NCBI GenBank assembly: GCA_947561395.2 | Contig: OX387187.1 | Span: 27,075,829-27,139,828 of the forward strand | Source: Buxus sempervirens | Taxonomy: Eukaryota; Streptophyta; Magnoliopsida; Buxales; Buxaceae | Reading direction: 5' to 3' | Length of the DNA stretch: 64,000 nucleotides | Part shown: piece by piece, positions 47,091 through 57,818 of the stretch | How positions within the stretch are numbered: the first letter of the stretch is position 1 | Layout: each line of letters begins with the position of its first letter | Notes under the pieces: model-generated | Database searches by the model: none | What the model was told of the DNA's origin: nothing | Seen by the model: only the letters and a program-made list of their open reading frames with translations | Position numbers and translations under genes: made by a program

Positions 47091-48525
47091 AGGACCAAGA
47101 TGCCAAGACAATTACCAACTAGTTGGGCCAAGCTCAAGCCTGGCACAAAACCAACCCAGCAAGTCACATCATCAGAGCCACAATATACAACTCCAGAATC
47201 ATATGCCCAATTTGCTCAAAATCCAAACTCTGTTCAATCAACCAGTCCAATTTCAAATCCTCCTACCCGTCAACCTTCACCAAAAATTCCTATCCAATCA
47301 TCAAAACAACCATGGGCTGCCCAGATGGAGAAAGAAGAAGAAGATTTGAAAATTCAGTTACTCCAATTAGAACAATCCAAAGAGTTAACATTAAACTCAC
47401 AACCATTTAAAGAAGTTGTGAGAAAAAATACAAAAGGCAAGTAGATAGCCAATCCATCAGCAGCAAGTCAAATTGTGGTGACCAAACCTGGTCCCGCACC
47501 TTTACAATCAGCAAAATCGTTTTCTGCAAGTCAATTCAATTATTTGATAAAATCAAACTCTCTTTCAATATTTACTATTGAAGAAGAACTTTTTCATCTC
47601 GATCCTGATCGGTGTGCTCACAATTATTTACAAAATCATTCTTTTGCAAATGATTATGAATTTCCAATGGGTATTTCAAGCAAAAGTCAAAAAATTTTAT
47701 GAATTTATTTTAGTGGATACAAAATCAGTTTTAATCAAGCACTATAAATCCAATGGACCAAAACCTGTTGTTACCCACTCTACATGTCAGATAATCCAAG
47801 TTCATAACCTATCTTAATGGGGTGATCATCCAATAACTCCTAGAAGATTCTCTCAATCTTTTGAACCCCAATATTTTAATTACTGGGATTATTGCACAGC
47901 CTGGTACAATGCTTTTTATTTCCGTCCTACAAGTCATTTATGGCTTATGTTCTTCAAACACCAATTTGTAGAAACAATTCCAGCATGGTTCTTAGCATGG
48001 TGGTCATATTTTGGTCCCATTCTTGAAAACCTACCAGAACCAATTGAACAAGGATTTTCCCTTTTTGTCAAAAAATTCCAAAACTCCAAACCTCATCTCA
48101 ATAATTTCCCTGCCTTCTTTCATTTCTATATCAATTTCAAACTTGCATGGATAGTCAGTTGGGACTATACAATTGACAATAACAGCCCTTTTCCATCATT
48201 ATCAAGACAATTTAGAACTAAATGGTGGGACAAGTTTGATGCCACCAGTGCTACCGTACCTCATATCAAGCAATGGTTACTCGGACAAGCAAGAACTCAA
48301 AAACAGAAACAGCTCAAATGATCGGAACAAGAGCAATTTCTCATGACAAAATCTCAAGTACAAGCAGGTTTGGCAGGAACAATGACAAAAGAAAAATATA
48401 GAAGATTTTTACAAGAAGCCTTACTAGCAGTTGATTCTCAAGTTCAAGAAATCGAACCAAAGGAAGATGAATCAATAAGAGATTATGATCCTGATGATCC
48501 AGACGGCTTTGTTATTCGCTGCTAA
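47079..48525 (+). pseudogene. 3' frame of the endogenous caulimovirid, function unknown
   Basis: Downstream of RNase H. It starts with a proline/serine/glutamine-rich region (PRQLPTSWAKLKPG) and a short charged helix (MEKEEEDLKIQLLQLEQSKE). A later part is rich in Trp and Phe (ETIPAWFLAWWSYFGPI, TKWWDKF). Its place matches the extra frame of some caulimovirids, but I do not recognise the family. The region is broken. Confidence 0.55.
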
Positions 48526-48529
48526 AAAC

Positions 48530-49500
48530 AATAGTCATCTCCATGACAAGTAGCAATCACTGTAGCAATCACTGTAGCAGAGCACTGTTCACTGTAGCGG
48601 AGCACTGTTCACTGTAGCGGGAAGTGAATAGTATTTACTATTCGGATGTCAAAATTTTATTTCAAGTCCATGGTCTTCCCTTGTTTATTTAAGGAGACTT
48701 TCTTCTTACATTTGAACCATCTTCTAACTCTTCAATCTAGAGAGCCTTGTCTTCAAAGACTCTTTCAATCCCCTTCTTTCTTCTTCTTCTCAAGTTCAAT
48801 ATTTCAAGATCATTCTACTTAGAAGACCGAGGTTTCAGAAGATCACTTGAGTCTTGTAAGTCCAATCCTTTCAATTTCTTACCTTTCATTCAAGTCATCT
48901 CATCTTCTACCTTTCGTCAAGTCCTAGTTTCAATTATTGTTCTCCATAGTATGTATCTTCAAGCTTAATTGTAGTTTGTTGTAACAATATTATGTACTCT
49001 TTTGTGTGAATCAATAATATCAAGTTTATCTCTTCAAATCTCACACTTGTTTAGCACACACGCCAAGTAGATCTCGTGGTTGGTGCTACGGCTGTGGTTT
49101 CACAGATCTGCTCACGACGAACGGCTCTGCCACCGGTTTTCTAATTTTTTACAAGATCTAATCAATTAAACAAATCAATTCTTCAAGATCAATTCATGGC
49201 CGGCTCTGCCGCCTTGACTCTTTGAAATCAATCCGATCTAGAACAAGGGTTGTCTAGTAGGCACTGCAGCCTCTGCTAGACACTACCGGAACAGAAGAAA
49301 GGAACCAAGTATCTCTACAGAGAGAAAGGTTACCCTGGCATCTCCCTGTATGCCAGAAAGAGTATTCTGGATCTAATCGGCACATTGATCAATTAGAGTA
49401 TCAATTGATCAGATCTATTGATCTGTTTAATCAATCAACCAATATTTAATTTTGTTTAACAAAGTAAAGTTATATCCGCTGTTTATTTCTTATTTCTTCT
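48530..49500 (+). promoter_or_regulatory. Intergenic (promoter and polyadenylation) region of the endogenous caulimovirid
   Basis: CACTGTAGC occurs four times at 48,553-48,622, an enhancer-like cluster. A TTTATTTAAGG box (about 48,684-48,694) follows, then a pyrimidine-rich leader. GTTTGTTGTAA and AATAATATC near 48,975-49,020 look like a polyadenylation region. The position between the last frame and the end of the copy fits the large intergenic region of caulimovirids. Confidence 0.5.
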
Positions 49501-49560
49501 TTGTTTAAGTTATATGTATATGTATGTATAGTTTTAGAACCCTTAAAGCTTGAAAAACCC

Positions 49561-50746
49561 TGTAAGTGTGAAAACTCACACTCCTTTTATGACAAATGTT
49601 TGACAAATTATGTCTTCTAATAAATCTTCAAGATGTGCAGATTAAATAATGAAAATTCAGTAAATTTAGAAAAGAAGAAGAAGACGATGCTGCCACACAG
49701 CTACCACGCCGCTGGTAACCCAATGAAATGGAAGATTTTCTAAACAGAGCATTTTATTGTAAAGGCACTTGCGAAGATCAACGCCGCTGCCACCCCGCTG
49801 GCAGCGCATAAGTGAATCAGTGCTTTGAAAGTAGGCACGTGCACTTGCGTCGTAAGGCGACGCCGACACGCCGCTGGTAGCGCAGAGCGAGATTGAAGAT
49901 TACATGATCAGCCGTGCACATGCCGTGTTCTCTCCCGCTAGCAGCTCGCTGGCAGCGCGCCCTTAACTGATTCAACCTGTTCTGAGCGGGATTTGAGTTC
50001 GCTTCCAGCCGTCCACCCCGATCGCTTCACGACGCCACCAGCGCTCGACGCGATCTGAGTTTTATTCTTTAAATAGACGTGCTGTAATTTTTAGTAAGGA
50101 CTTTTGATCTTTGGATGTTTTTGTTTTCGGATCTTGAGGTGTTTGAGATTCGATCAAATCATCTTTAGAGAGTCGGCGATCGAGTGAGGGGGAGATCTGA
50201 GATAGATCACCTGGAATTGAAGATAGAGAATTCTTCTTCAATTCGGAACTTCATCTGATCGTGTGATCGCCTGGACTGGTGATCGGCTTTGATTGATGCG
50301 TAGGTGGATTCCTACTGCATTGGATTGTCTCAGTGGATTCTGAGGTGATTGCTGCGATCTGGATTGATCGTGTTCTGCAGCTTGTGGATTCAAGCTGTGT
50401 TGCAGTTCGTGGATTCGAACTGAGGATCACTGGTGAGTGATTGTTTGCGATCTGGACTGATCGTGTTCTGCAGCTTGTGGATTCAAGCTGTGTTGCAGTT
50501 CGTGGATTCGAACTGTGAATTGCTGTTGAGTGAGTCCAATTGTAAAGGTTAAGTATGTACTCCTTTGTAATTGTCTTTTCATTCAATAGTGGATTTTCGA
50601 AGGGTTAGTCGCCTCATATAGACTCGAGGTTTTTCCTGGATCTGGATCCAGGTTTCCTCGTATAATTCTCTGTGTATTGTTTCCGCATTGTTAAATTCTG
50701 AATTGTTGTAGATCGTGGACCTATAGAGTAGTCCTCTACTCTTTCA
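49561..50746. mobile_element. Solo LTR, probably copia type, 1.2 kb
   Basis: A fossil. It starts TGTAAGTGTG, ends CTCTTTCA, and is flanked by the target duplication AACCC (49,556-49,560 and 50,747-50,751). It splits the third copy of the 81-bp repeat, whose two halves read on across the element. An internal direct repeat of about 85 bp (GCGATCTGGAYTGATCGTG..) lies at about 50,353-50,515. No internal coding region is seen. Confidence 0.78.
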
Positions 50747-50791
50747 AACCCGAAGTTGAAGTTGAATTTATGTTCACATATTTATACATAT

Positions 50792-50803
<12 letters not shown>

Positions 50804-50863
<60 letters not shown>
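50804..50863. repeat. (TA)n microsatellite
   Basis: About 60 bases of uninterrupted TA, continuing the TA-rich tail of the 81-bp repeat. Confidence 0.95.
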
Positions 50864-50866
<3 letters not shown>

Positions 50867-50871
<5 letters not shown>

Positions 50872-51715
50872 AAGTAATGAATGTGTGTTTATATTTAGCA
50901 TTTTTTTTTATCCTTTTATATTGTCTTTGTAGTTATGTGATCAATTATAAAACATAAATTTATTAACACGTAATAACACATGTGCAAATCAATGCTAAAA
51001 TATATAATTTATACACACATATACGCTATAATGAATGTGATATTTGGGCACAAATATTCTACAACAAGGATTATGCAACTACAAATACAACGGTCCTTTG
51101 ATTAGATTATTATATTTTGAAAATAATATTTTTAAGAAATAAATTAATGAAGTTTTTTCCAAATTTAAGGGACCAATTAAGAAGCTTTTGTATGTTAATA
51201 TACGTTTTCAATTATAGTGATATTCTAACATTTGCATTAATTCATGACAAAAAAATAAAAGAAGTATTTAAAAATTTATATTTTGTTTGGGCCAATCTGA
51301 ACCTAGCCGGCCAAACTCAAATAATAACATTTGCATTGGGTAAGTTTGGGTTAGGGCGGGCCAATGATAAGTTTGAGCTAATGGGCAGGCCAACAATAAA
51401 TTTGAGCTAACCAGGAACTCATCATAGACCGATCCATCCAGCTTTTTTTTGGTGAGTACCGATCCATCCAGCTTGCTTACAGCTCTACGATTCATTACAT
51501 TTGATATTTTGAAGTGTTTATGGAGTGGGCGTGGAATGGCCAAAATCAATTATGGGCCCAAATTACGAATTCGGGCCCGCACCAAGTTTTATGAAATGTG
51601 CCTAATGTGGCCCAAATCCGTTGTCGCCCACTGCTATACGTTAGCAATTTCAAAAATAGGGGCCAAACCATTAATCTAGTTCTAGCCAATTTCCCATATC
51701 GATCATGCTATAGTC
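50867..51715. other. Gene-free AT-rich stretch
   Basis: Nothing coding is recognised. CCGATCCATCCAGCTT is duplicated at about 51,430 and 51,459. GGGCCAA-rich words near 51,290-51,380 are typical of plant repeats. Confidence 0.45.
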
Positions 51716-54700
51716 CATTCTTATTGGGGTGTGTAGCTTTTAGGCTTGCTTATCGGGCCTTGCCGGACTCGCCCCTGGGGCTGCGGCCCGTTTGGGCATG
51801 GCCAGCCAAGGCACGCAGTCCGATGAGCCGTGACACTCCGGCATGCGTGCAGGCCCAGGTCCACATCTAAGTAGGTCGCGCGGGCTGGCACGTGCGCCGG
51901 GCGGGCCCGCCAAGAGCTAGCCGTCTATTCCGTCTAAAAAAGTGGTTTTTAACCACTTTTTGCCCATTTTACCCCCCAATAGCTATATAACAGCCATATT
52001 AGGAGGGGTATAGTAGTAATTGATTATTAAAAGACCTTTTCTACCCTTCCAACAGCAAAATAACAATCATATTGGAGGGTAGAGGTGATAAAAAGCCACT
52101 TTTAATTTTCTATAAATAGGCTTACCCTTTCCCACTCCAAACCACACCTCTTCTACAATCTCTTACTCTCTTCTAATTGATTATCAAGAAATAGTTGCTT
52201 TGCTAATTATTCTAATTGGAAATTGGACTCTGGAAATTGGTGATACTCTTATTTAATTGTTCAAGCATCAGAAGTGGGAAATTGGACTCTGGAGGTTGAA
52301 GGCTTCAACTGCAAAGTTTAAGCTTCATTCTAAAGAGGTATTTTTCTATTTAATTTTCCGATTTTAAAATTAGTATAAATATTATATATATATATATGTA
52401 AGTAAGACTCTCCTTCTACCTTTCTTATAAATTAGTATCACCAAAAATTTATTATTATATTATTTATTAATAATTTTTTTTCCAAAATTTCATAATGGAC
52501 CCTAGGCATCCTATGTTCTTTAACACTGAAGAAAGGGAATTTCTTAGACCCTATTTTGATCCAACCTTTTCTGATGATATAACCCAACCCCCATATGGTG
52601 ACCCTCCCATCCAAGATCATGAAAGTGAATTGCCTTCCCAAGAAATGGGATCATTTTCCCTACCACCTAGGAGTGCCAAGAGGAGTAGAACCTTCAATGT
52701 TTGGCTCAATTTTACAATTGAAAATATAGGAAATGAAGAGAGGGCAGTTTGTAACCTTTGCAAGAAAAATTTTAGTTGTAAAGGAAAAAGTGGTACAGGC
52801 CACTTGCAACGGCATTTGCAGAAATGCCTTCCAAAACATGGCCAATTAGACCCTAGGTAAGCCCAAATTTCCAGCAGTAGTGTTAATTTAGGTAATTTTG
52901 TTTTTAATCAAGAAGAAACTAGGCTTGAAATAATAAAGTGGGTAATACAAGAAGAATTACCCTTTAGATTAATAGAATCTAAAAGATTTAACCGTTTAAT
53001 AACCAAATATCTAGCACCATAATTTAAATCTTTCTCACGCCACACTTTAAGAAAGGATGCTATAAAATTATACGAAAAAAATGAAAACCAGATTAATAAA
53101 AACTTTTTAAAACAATAACTTTAAGGTAGCTTTAACCTCAGATATTTGGACAAGTAGACAACAAATAAGTTATTTAGCTATAACTGCACATTATATAGAT
53201 GAAAATTGAATATGGAAAAAAGAATACTAATTTTTGAAGCACTAGATTCTAGCCATTTTGGACTAAATATAGCAAATACTATATCAAAAAAATATAAGAA
53301 AATATAAAATACAAAATAAAATAATGGCTCTAGCACTTGATAATGCAAGTGCTAATAATGTTGTAGTAGAAATATTAAAACAACAGTTAAACTTAAATAT
53401 AGATGGAAGTTTATTTCATGTTAGGTGTGCTTGTCACATCATAAATTTAGTTGTGCAGGATGGCTTAAAAATTGTCCAATATCATTTAACAAATATTAGA
53501 GATGCAGTAAGATATTTAAAACAATCTAGCACAACCGCTAGAGAATTTAAATATTATTGTGAAAGTTTAGGAAAGCAACCTAAAAAAATTACCCTAGATG
53601 TTAACATAGGTGGAACTCAACATATTTAATGCTAGAAGCTGCACTAGCATTAAAACAAGAACTTACAATATTTTATAAAACTAAAATGCCTGAAAGTGAA
53701 CTAATAGAACTTGATTGGCAAATAGCAGAAATTTTAAGAGATTTTTTAAAAGTTTTTTATGATGCAACAAGATATTTATCAGTAGTTTATTACCCAACAT
53801 CTCCGAGTATTTTAACTTGTTTATATCAAATAAGTATTTGCTTTCAACAATATAGAAATATACTCGTTGCTAAGGATATTTGCCCTGCAGTGGAAGCTAA
53901 AATTTTAAAATATTGGCAAGATATGCCTAATTTATATTGTTTAGCTACTACAATAGGCCCTAGGATTAAATTATGAGTGAAAGACTTAATAGATGAAATA
54001 AATGAGAATATGAATTCTTCTTTTCAAATAGATATACGTAAAATAAGAACTCTATTAGAAAGACTTTTTTGTGAATATGATACTAGCTCTAGCATACAAG
54101 GTCATATTCAAACCCAACAAGCACTACCAGATAATTCCCCTTGGAATTTTCTAAGTGGGAGAAAAAAGGGAAAACAACCAGCATCTAGTAGTGGAGGATC
54201 ATCTGAGTTAAGGATTTATTTGGAAAGCCCCCAATAAATTTCGATACTATGGAAGAGCATAATTCTTTTAACATTTTGACATGGTGGAAGCAAAATCAGG
54301 TTAGTTATCATGTGCTTGCTGCCATAGCACGTGCTCTACTAACGGTTCCGATGTCCACAGTTACATCAAAATCAGCTTTTAGCACAAGTGGACGAACCGT
54401 AGATGACTACAGGAGTAGATTAATGCCGTAGATTGTGCAAATATGTTTCTATCTTATAGATTGGTTAAGGGGGGAATTGAGAGATCAGGAATATGAATAT
54501 GATCAACTTGCTAGAGACTTCGATGATTTTAATATTGATGAATTTCAGATTAGTCTAAGTTTTGTTATATTTTTTGTAATCAAAGTGTAGGAGCTTTACT
54601 TTCTCTTTTTTTTCTCTTTTAAACTGCAAATGAAAGATAGATAAGTGGGTGCCAACCTAGTTGGGATGTGCTTATACTATAGTGATGCAGTATTATTTGT

Positions 54701-54995
54701 TCAAGTGATTATATATTCTTTGCAAAATTGTAATTGTACTTGTGATTATTAATCAATTTATATTTTTTTGAGCAAAATCTATCCCAATATGTATAAGACA
54801 ATTTTGTGAATAATAAAAATATTTTTCAGAATTTTTGTGTGATTTTTTTGGATTTTTCTTGATTTTTATTTTTAAAAAATGGTTTTTAATACCCTTGGCC
54901 CGCCAAGCCCAGCGGGCCTGGCTAAACGGGCCCGTGGCCCACTCGGCATGCCCCAGTCGTGCCGGGCTAGCACAACTTATTTGGATGTCGTTCCC
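51716..54995 (+). mobile_element. hAT transposon, decayed
   Basis: A transposase with BED finger and hAT C-terminal dimerisation domain lies between two GC-rich subterminal segments (51,740-51,910 and 54,890-54,965). Both segments are rich in GGCCCG and CGGGCC words, in opposite orientation. Terminal repeats and an 8-bp target duplication could not be placed with confidence, so the ends are approximate. The right end abuts a Harbinger-like MITE. Confidence 0.65.
52495..54431 (+). pseudogene. hAT-family (Ac/RICESLEEPER-like) transposase
   Basis: Starts at ATG 52,495 (MDPRHPMFFNTEEREF). The BED zinc finger is at about residues 68-110 (AVCNLCKKNFSCKG, GHLQRHLQKC). A stop at 52,858 follows. The same frame then reads NQEETRLEIIKWVIQEELPF and later LTSDIWTSRQQISYLAIT, holding the first catalytic Asp. 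MALALDNASANNVVVEIL (53,324) holds the second Asp, with FHVRCACHIINLVVQDGL after it. The C-terminus (FNILTWWKQNQVSYHVLAAI, TVPMSTVTSKSAFSTSGR, 54,249-54,431) is the dimerisation domain. Several stops and shifts (52,858; about 53,021; between 53,100 and 53,320; 53,627; 53,974; 54,235) inactivate it. Confidence 0.85.
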
Positions 54996-54998
54996 CTA

Positions 54999-55707
54999 GG
55001 TTGTGTTTGGATAGCAGGATTAAATTGGAAAGTCTGTTGGGAAAGTGATGTGGCAGAAAGTGATATTCCGGAAAGTGAAAGTTAACTTTCCTGAATGTTA
55101 TTTGGATGCATCCGGAAAATTTATGAAAACTAATGGAAAATCCTGGTTGTGCTATTTGGTTAATCAGAATGAAAGGGAAAAGTGTTACAATTTCCTATTT
55201 TGCCCTTTAATTTTGTCCATATAAAAACATATAAAATTGAAAAAAAATTTTACTATAAACACTAACTCCTTATACGAATAAACTTAACCTTTTGAATATA
55301 TATATATATATATCTTTTACTTAAATTTTTTTTGAAAAAAAGGACACGCAACACTTCACCCCTTTTTTTAACTTTAGTTTTTCTTTTTTAAAATGAAGTA
55401 CACATGACACCCAACTCATTGTTTTTTTTTTTTTTACTTAAATATTTAATAAAAGACAAGTTAAACACCTTAGGAGGGATTGAAACAAAAAAGAAGTTAG
55501 GTAAGAACATAAATCGCTTTTGATTTTCTGGCCAAATCCGACCATTTTGGTCGGAAAATGAAATGGGGCAAAACAATCGTTGAAAGTGGTTTGGCAACTT
55601 TTATTTTTAGTGGACCCCACACTCTCTAGGTATCCAAATGCCAAAGTTTTGCAGGAAAATTGGCTTTCTTACAAAATCCGAAGAAATCTGGCTATCCAAA
55701 CGCAGCC
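54999..55707. mobile_element. Harbinger-like MITE, 709 bp
   Basis: The left end is GGTTGTGTTTGGATAGCAGG. The right end, read inward, is GGCTGCGTTTGGATAGCCAG. The target duplication is CTA (54,996-54,998 and 55,708-55,710). No transposase is present. The ends resemble those of the 11,441-12,967 element, so the two may have used related transposases. Confidence 0.75.
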
Positions 55708-55710
55708 CTA

Positions 55711-56689
55711 GGGTTCATCCATTTTTTTAGGTTTTATTTATTTATTTATTTTTGTGTAGGACCCACATTGAATGGCATTACTTCAAAGCTGTAAATAAAA
55801 TTGTAGATAGGAGCTGTATAGTCTGCTTTCCACCTGGATTCCAAACTCAGAATGCAAACGACAGAAATGGGCTAATCTTAGCCTAGAGTAAATTGAGATT
55901 TGTGCCATGTAAGTATGGCAAAGATGGAAGGAACTGGTTTGGGCTTTTAGAAAAGGGTGTTGTTTGAAGGAAGAAGACAAGAAAAACATTAAAGGGAGTG
56001 TTCGTTGACAATACACATCGTCTACAGCGCCCCGTGTAAACAGCAAGACACATAACTGTGTGGGGCCCTCCAAAAATGAATGGTGGGCCCCACTGTAATG
56101 TCTCTTGCTGTTTACAGCAATGCTGCAGAGGATGAGAGTCCGTTCGTTGAGGTTGTGTTTGAATCTTGGATTTTGAAAGACAAAAAAATATATCTAAAAA
56201 AGAAAACAAAGCAAAAATAATGATTTTTCATTTCTATTTCATTGTTTGGATAAGACGTCCAATAGAAGAAAAGAAAATTATATTTTCATTATTATATACG
56301 GCATATATTAAAATAGTATTTTAAATGGATAAAAATAATATTTTAATACATATAGGGCTGGTTAGACTAACCTATGCATAACCCGATTTTGGCAATACCA
56401 AACCCTCACCATTAGGGGCAAGGCAAGCGGGTTACCCATCTAACCCACCCCATTCATCCCTACATCCTACACATAAAATGTCTAACATGTTAATTAACAT
56501 ATCCAAAAAATTTTATGTGCTATAACATAATTCTAAACAATATCTATGTATCACATTCTCAACAGCTTTCATATTTACTATCAAACTAAGTTTTATGACA
56601 AGGATGACGATTGAAATCGTTGTGTATAGGATTACAAATTAATGAAAGATTTCCTTTCTTCAATTGTTTATAAGATTCTCTTAATGAAA
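55711..56689. other. Gene-free stretch
   Basis: Two overlapping minus-strand frames (55,783-56,209) have no known domain. GCTGTTTACAGCAATGCTGC near 56,107 is partly palindromic. Nothing else is recognised. Confidence 0.45.
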
Positions 56690-56945
56690 TGTATTACCAT
56701 TCGACCTTAAAAATGCACCTTTAGAATTTCAATAAATAATGAATGATATTCTTAATCAATATGATAATTTCACCATTGTATATATTTATGATGTTTTAGT
56801 ATTTTCATCATCAATTGCACAACATTAGAAACATTTAAATCAATTTTTCCAGATTATTAAATATAATGGATTAGTAGTCACAAAACATAAGATGGTTTGA
56901 TTTCAAACAAAGATAAAATGTTTAGGGCATATAATTTATAGTATA
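56690..56945 (+). pseudogene. Isolated caulimovirid reverse-transcriptase fragment
   Basis: A fossil. It is colinear with 46,195-46,440 of the large caulimovirid copy at the DNA level, for example around GATGTTTTAGTATTTTCATC and AACATTTAAATCAATTTT. It covers the catalytic part of the reverse transcriptase only. It is more diverged than the large copy and broken several times, so it is probably older. Confidence 0.8.
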
Positions 56946-57368
56946 TGTAATTCTCACAGGAAGACAAGAGAGAGAGAATTGCTTTCCTAGTCAACTAGTA
57001 AATGAATTGTTTTCTTTTTTTTTCTTTCATCCTTTTCTTATAAGATTTTGCTAATGGATATTTATACGTATGTGTGTCACTGTGCATGTGCATGTGCATG
57101 TGTGTTGCTTTCCAGACTTTTTCTTTCTTTCTTTGTGTTGCTTTGCGGACAAGCAATTATTTTAGGTTTCTAGACAACCAATTGCTTTCGGGACAGGCCA
57201 TTATCTATTATAAAAAAATAATATAAAGTGTTATCCCTTGTTGAAAACAAGGGCTCTTTCTCCGAGAGGGTTCATTTTCCAAGTGTATTGTCAGTGAAAG
57301 AAGATGCTTCTCTATTGTTAGTCTAAAGGATTCACATCATATTATCAATAAATAAATAAATAAATAAA

Positions 57369-57540
57369 GGATTCACATCACCTGCTGGGTGCCCAGCACT
57401 GCTGGGCATCCAGCAGCCAATGGGAATCCAAAAGTAAGGGCCATATCACCGACAACCCTAACTTTGTGTCAGGGCTGCTGGTGATGTGGCCCTATCCCAT
57501 TGGCTGCTGGATGCCGGCACCCAGCAGGTGATGTGAGTCC
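57369..57540. mobile_element. Foldback MITE, 172 bp
   Basis: The left arm GGATTCACATCACCTGCTGG onward pairs with the right arm ending CCAGCAGGTGATGTGAGTCC over about 55 bp. A second inner palindrome (GGGCCATATCACC with GGTGATGTGGCCC) is also present. It could form a long hairpin. It lies about 280 bp upstream of the start codon of the intact P450. Confidence 0.8.
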
Positions 57541-57749
57541 CTAAATAGTTAAGTTAAATGACAAAGGGTCTATATCCACCAAAAATAAATAAATGACAAA
57601 GGGTCCGACCGAATACAAGAATTAGTCCCTCTCCTCGACGTGGTGGACAAAAGATTAGGGGGACTCTGTCCACAAGCTGCATATGTCACCAATGACGAAG
57701 GCATGGCTTCCACCTTACCTGCATGACATAATAACCTCTCTGAAATGTC

Positions 57750-57757
57750 TATTTAAG
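57750..57757 (+). promoter_or_regulatory. Probable TATA box of the intact P450
   Basis: TATTTAAG lies 62 bp before the ATG at 57,819, leaving a leader of roughly 30-40 bases. The left, disrupted paralogue lacks this segment. Confidence 0.5.
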
Positions 57758-57818
57758 AGAATCAAAACACACTCCGATGGTCATATACAACACATCACAA
57801 GCTAAACATACTTCATTA

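Larger units (their letters stand above)
41389..49510 (+). mobile_element. Endogenous caulimovirid (plant pararetrovirus), broken
   Basis: A fossil 8.1-kb virus copy on the plus strand. A Met-tRNA primer site (TGGTATCAGAGCC, 41,390-41,402) is followed by movement protein, coat protein with zinc knuckle, aspartic protease, reverse transcriptase and RNase H, a further frame of unknown role, and a long intergenic region with TATA box and polyadenylation-like signals. There are no LTRs and no integrase. It lies in TA-rich repeats, as described for florendovirus-type endogenous copies, but the movement and coat proteins are in separate frames, so the genus is unsettled. The first two frames look open. 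The polymerase region and 3' frame have several breaks, so it is not whole. It looks moderately old. Confidence 0.88.

Noticed and set aside
57777-57818. Upstream in-frame ATG as the start of the intact P450
   Set aside because: It would put 14 polar residues before the membrane anchor. The left paralogue has no matching ATG, while 57,819 gives the normal anchor in both.
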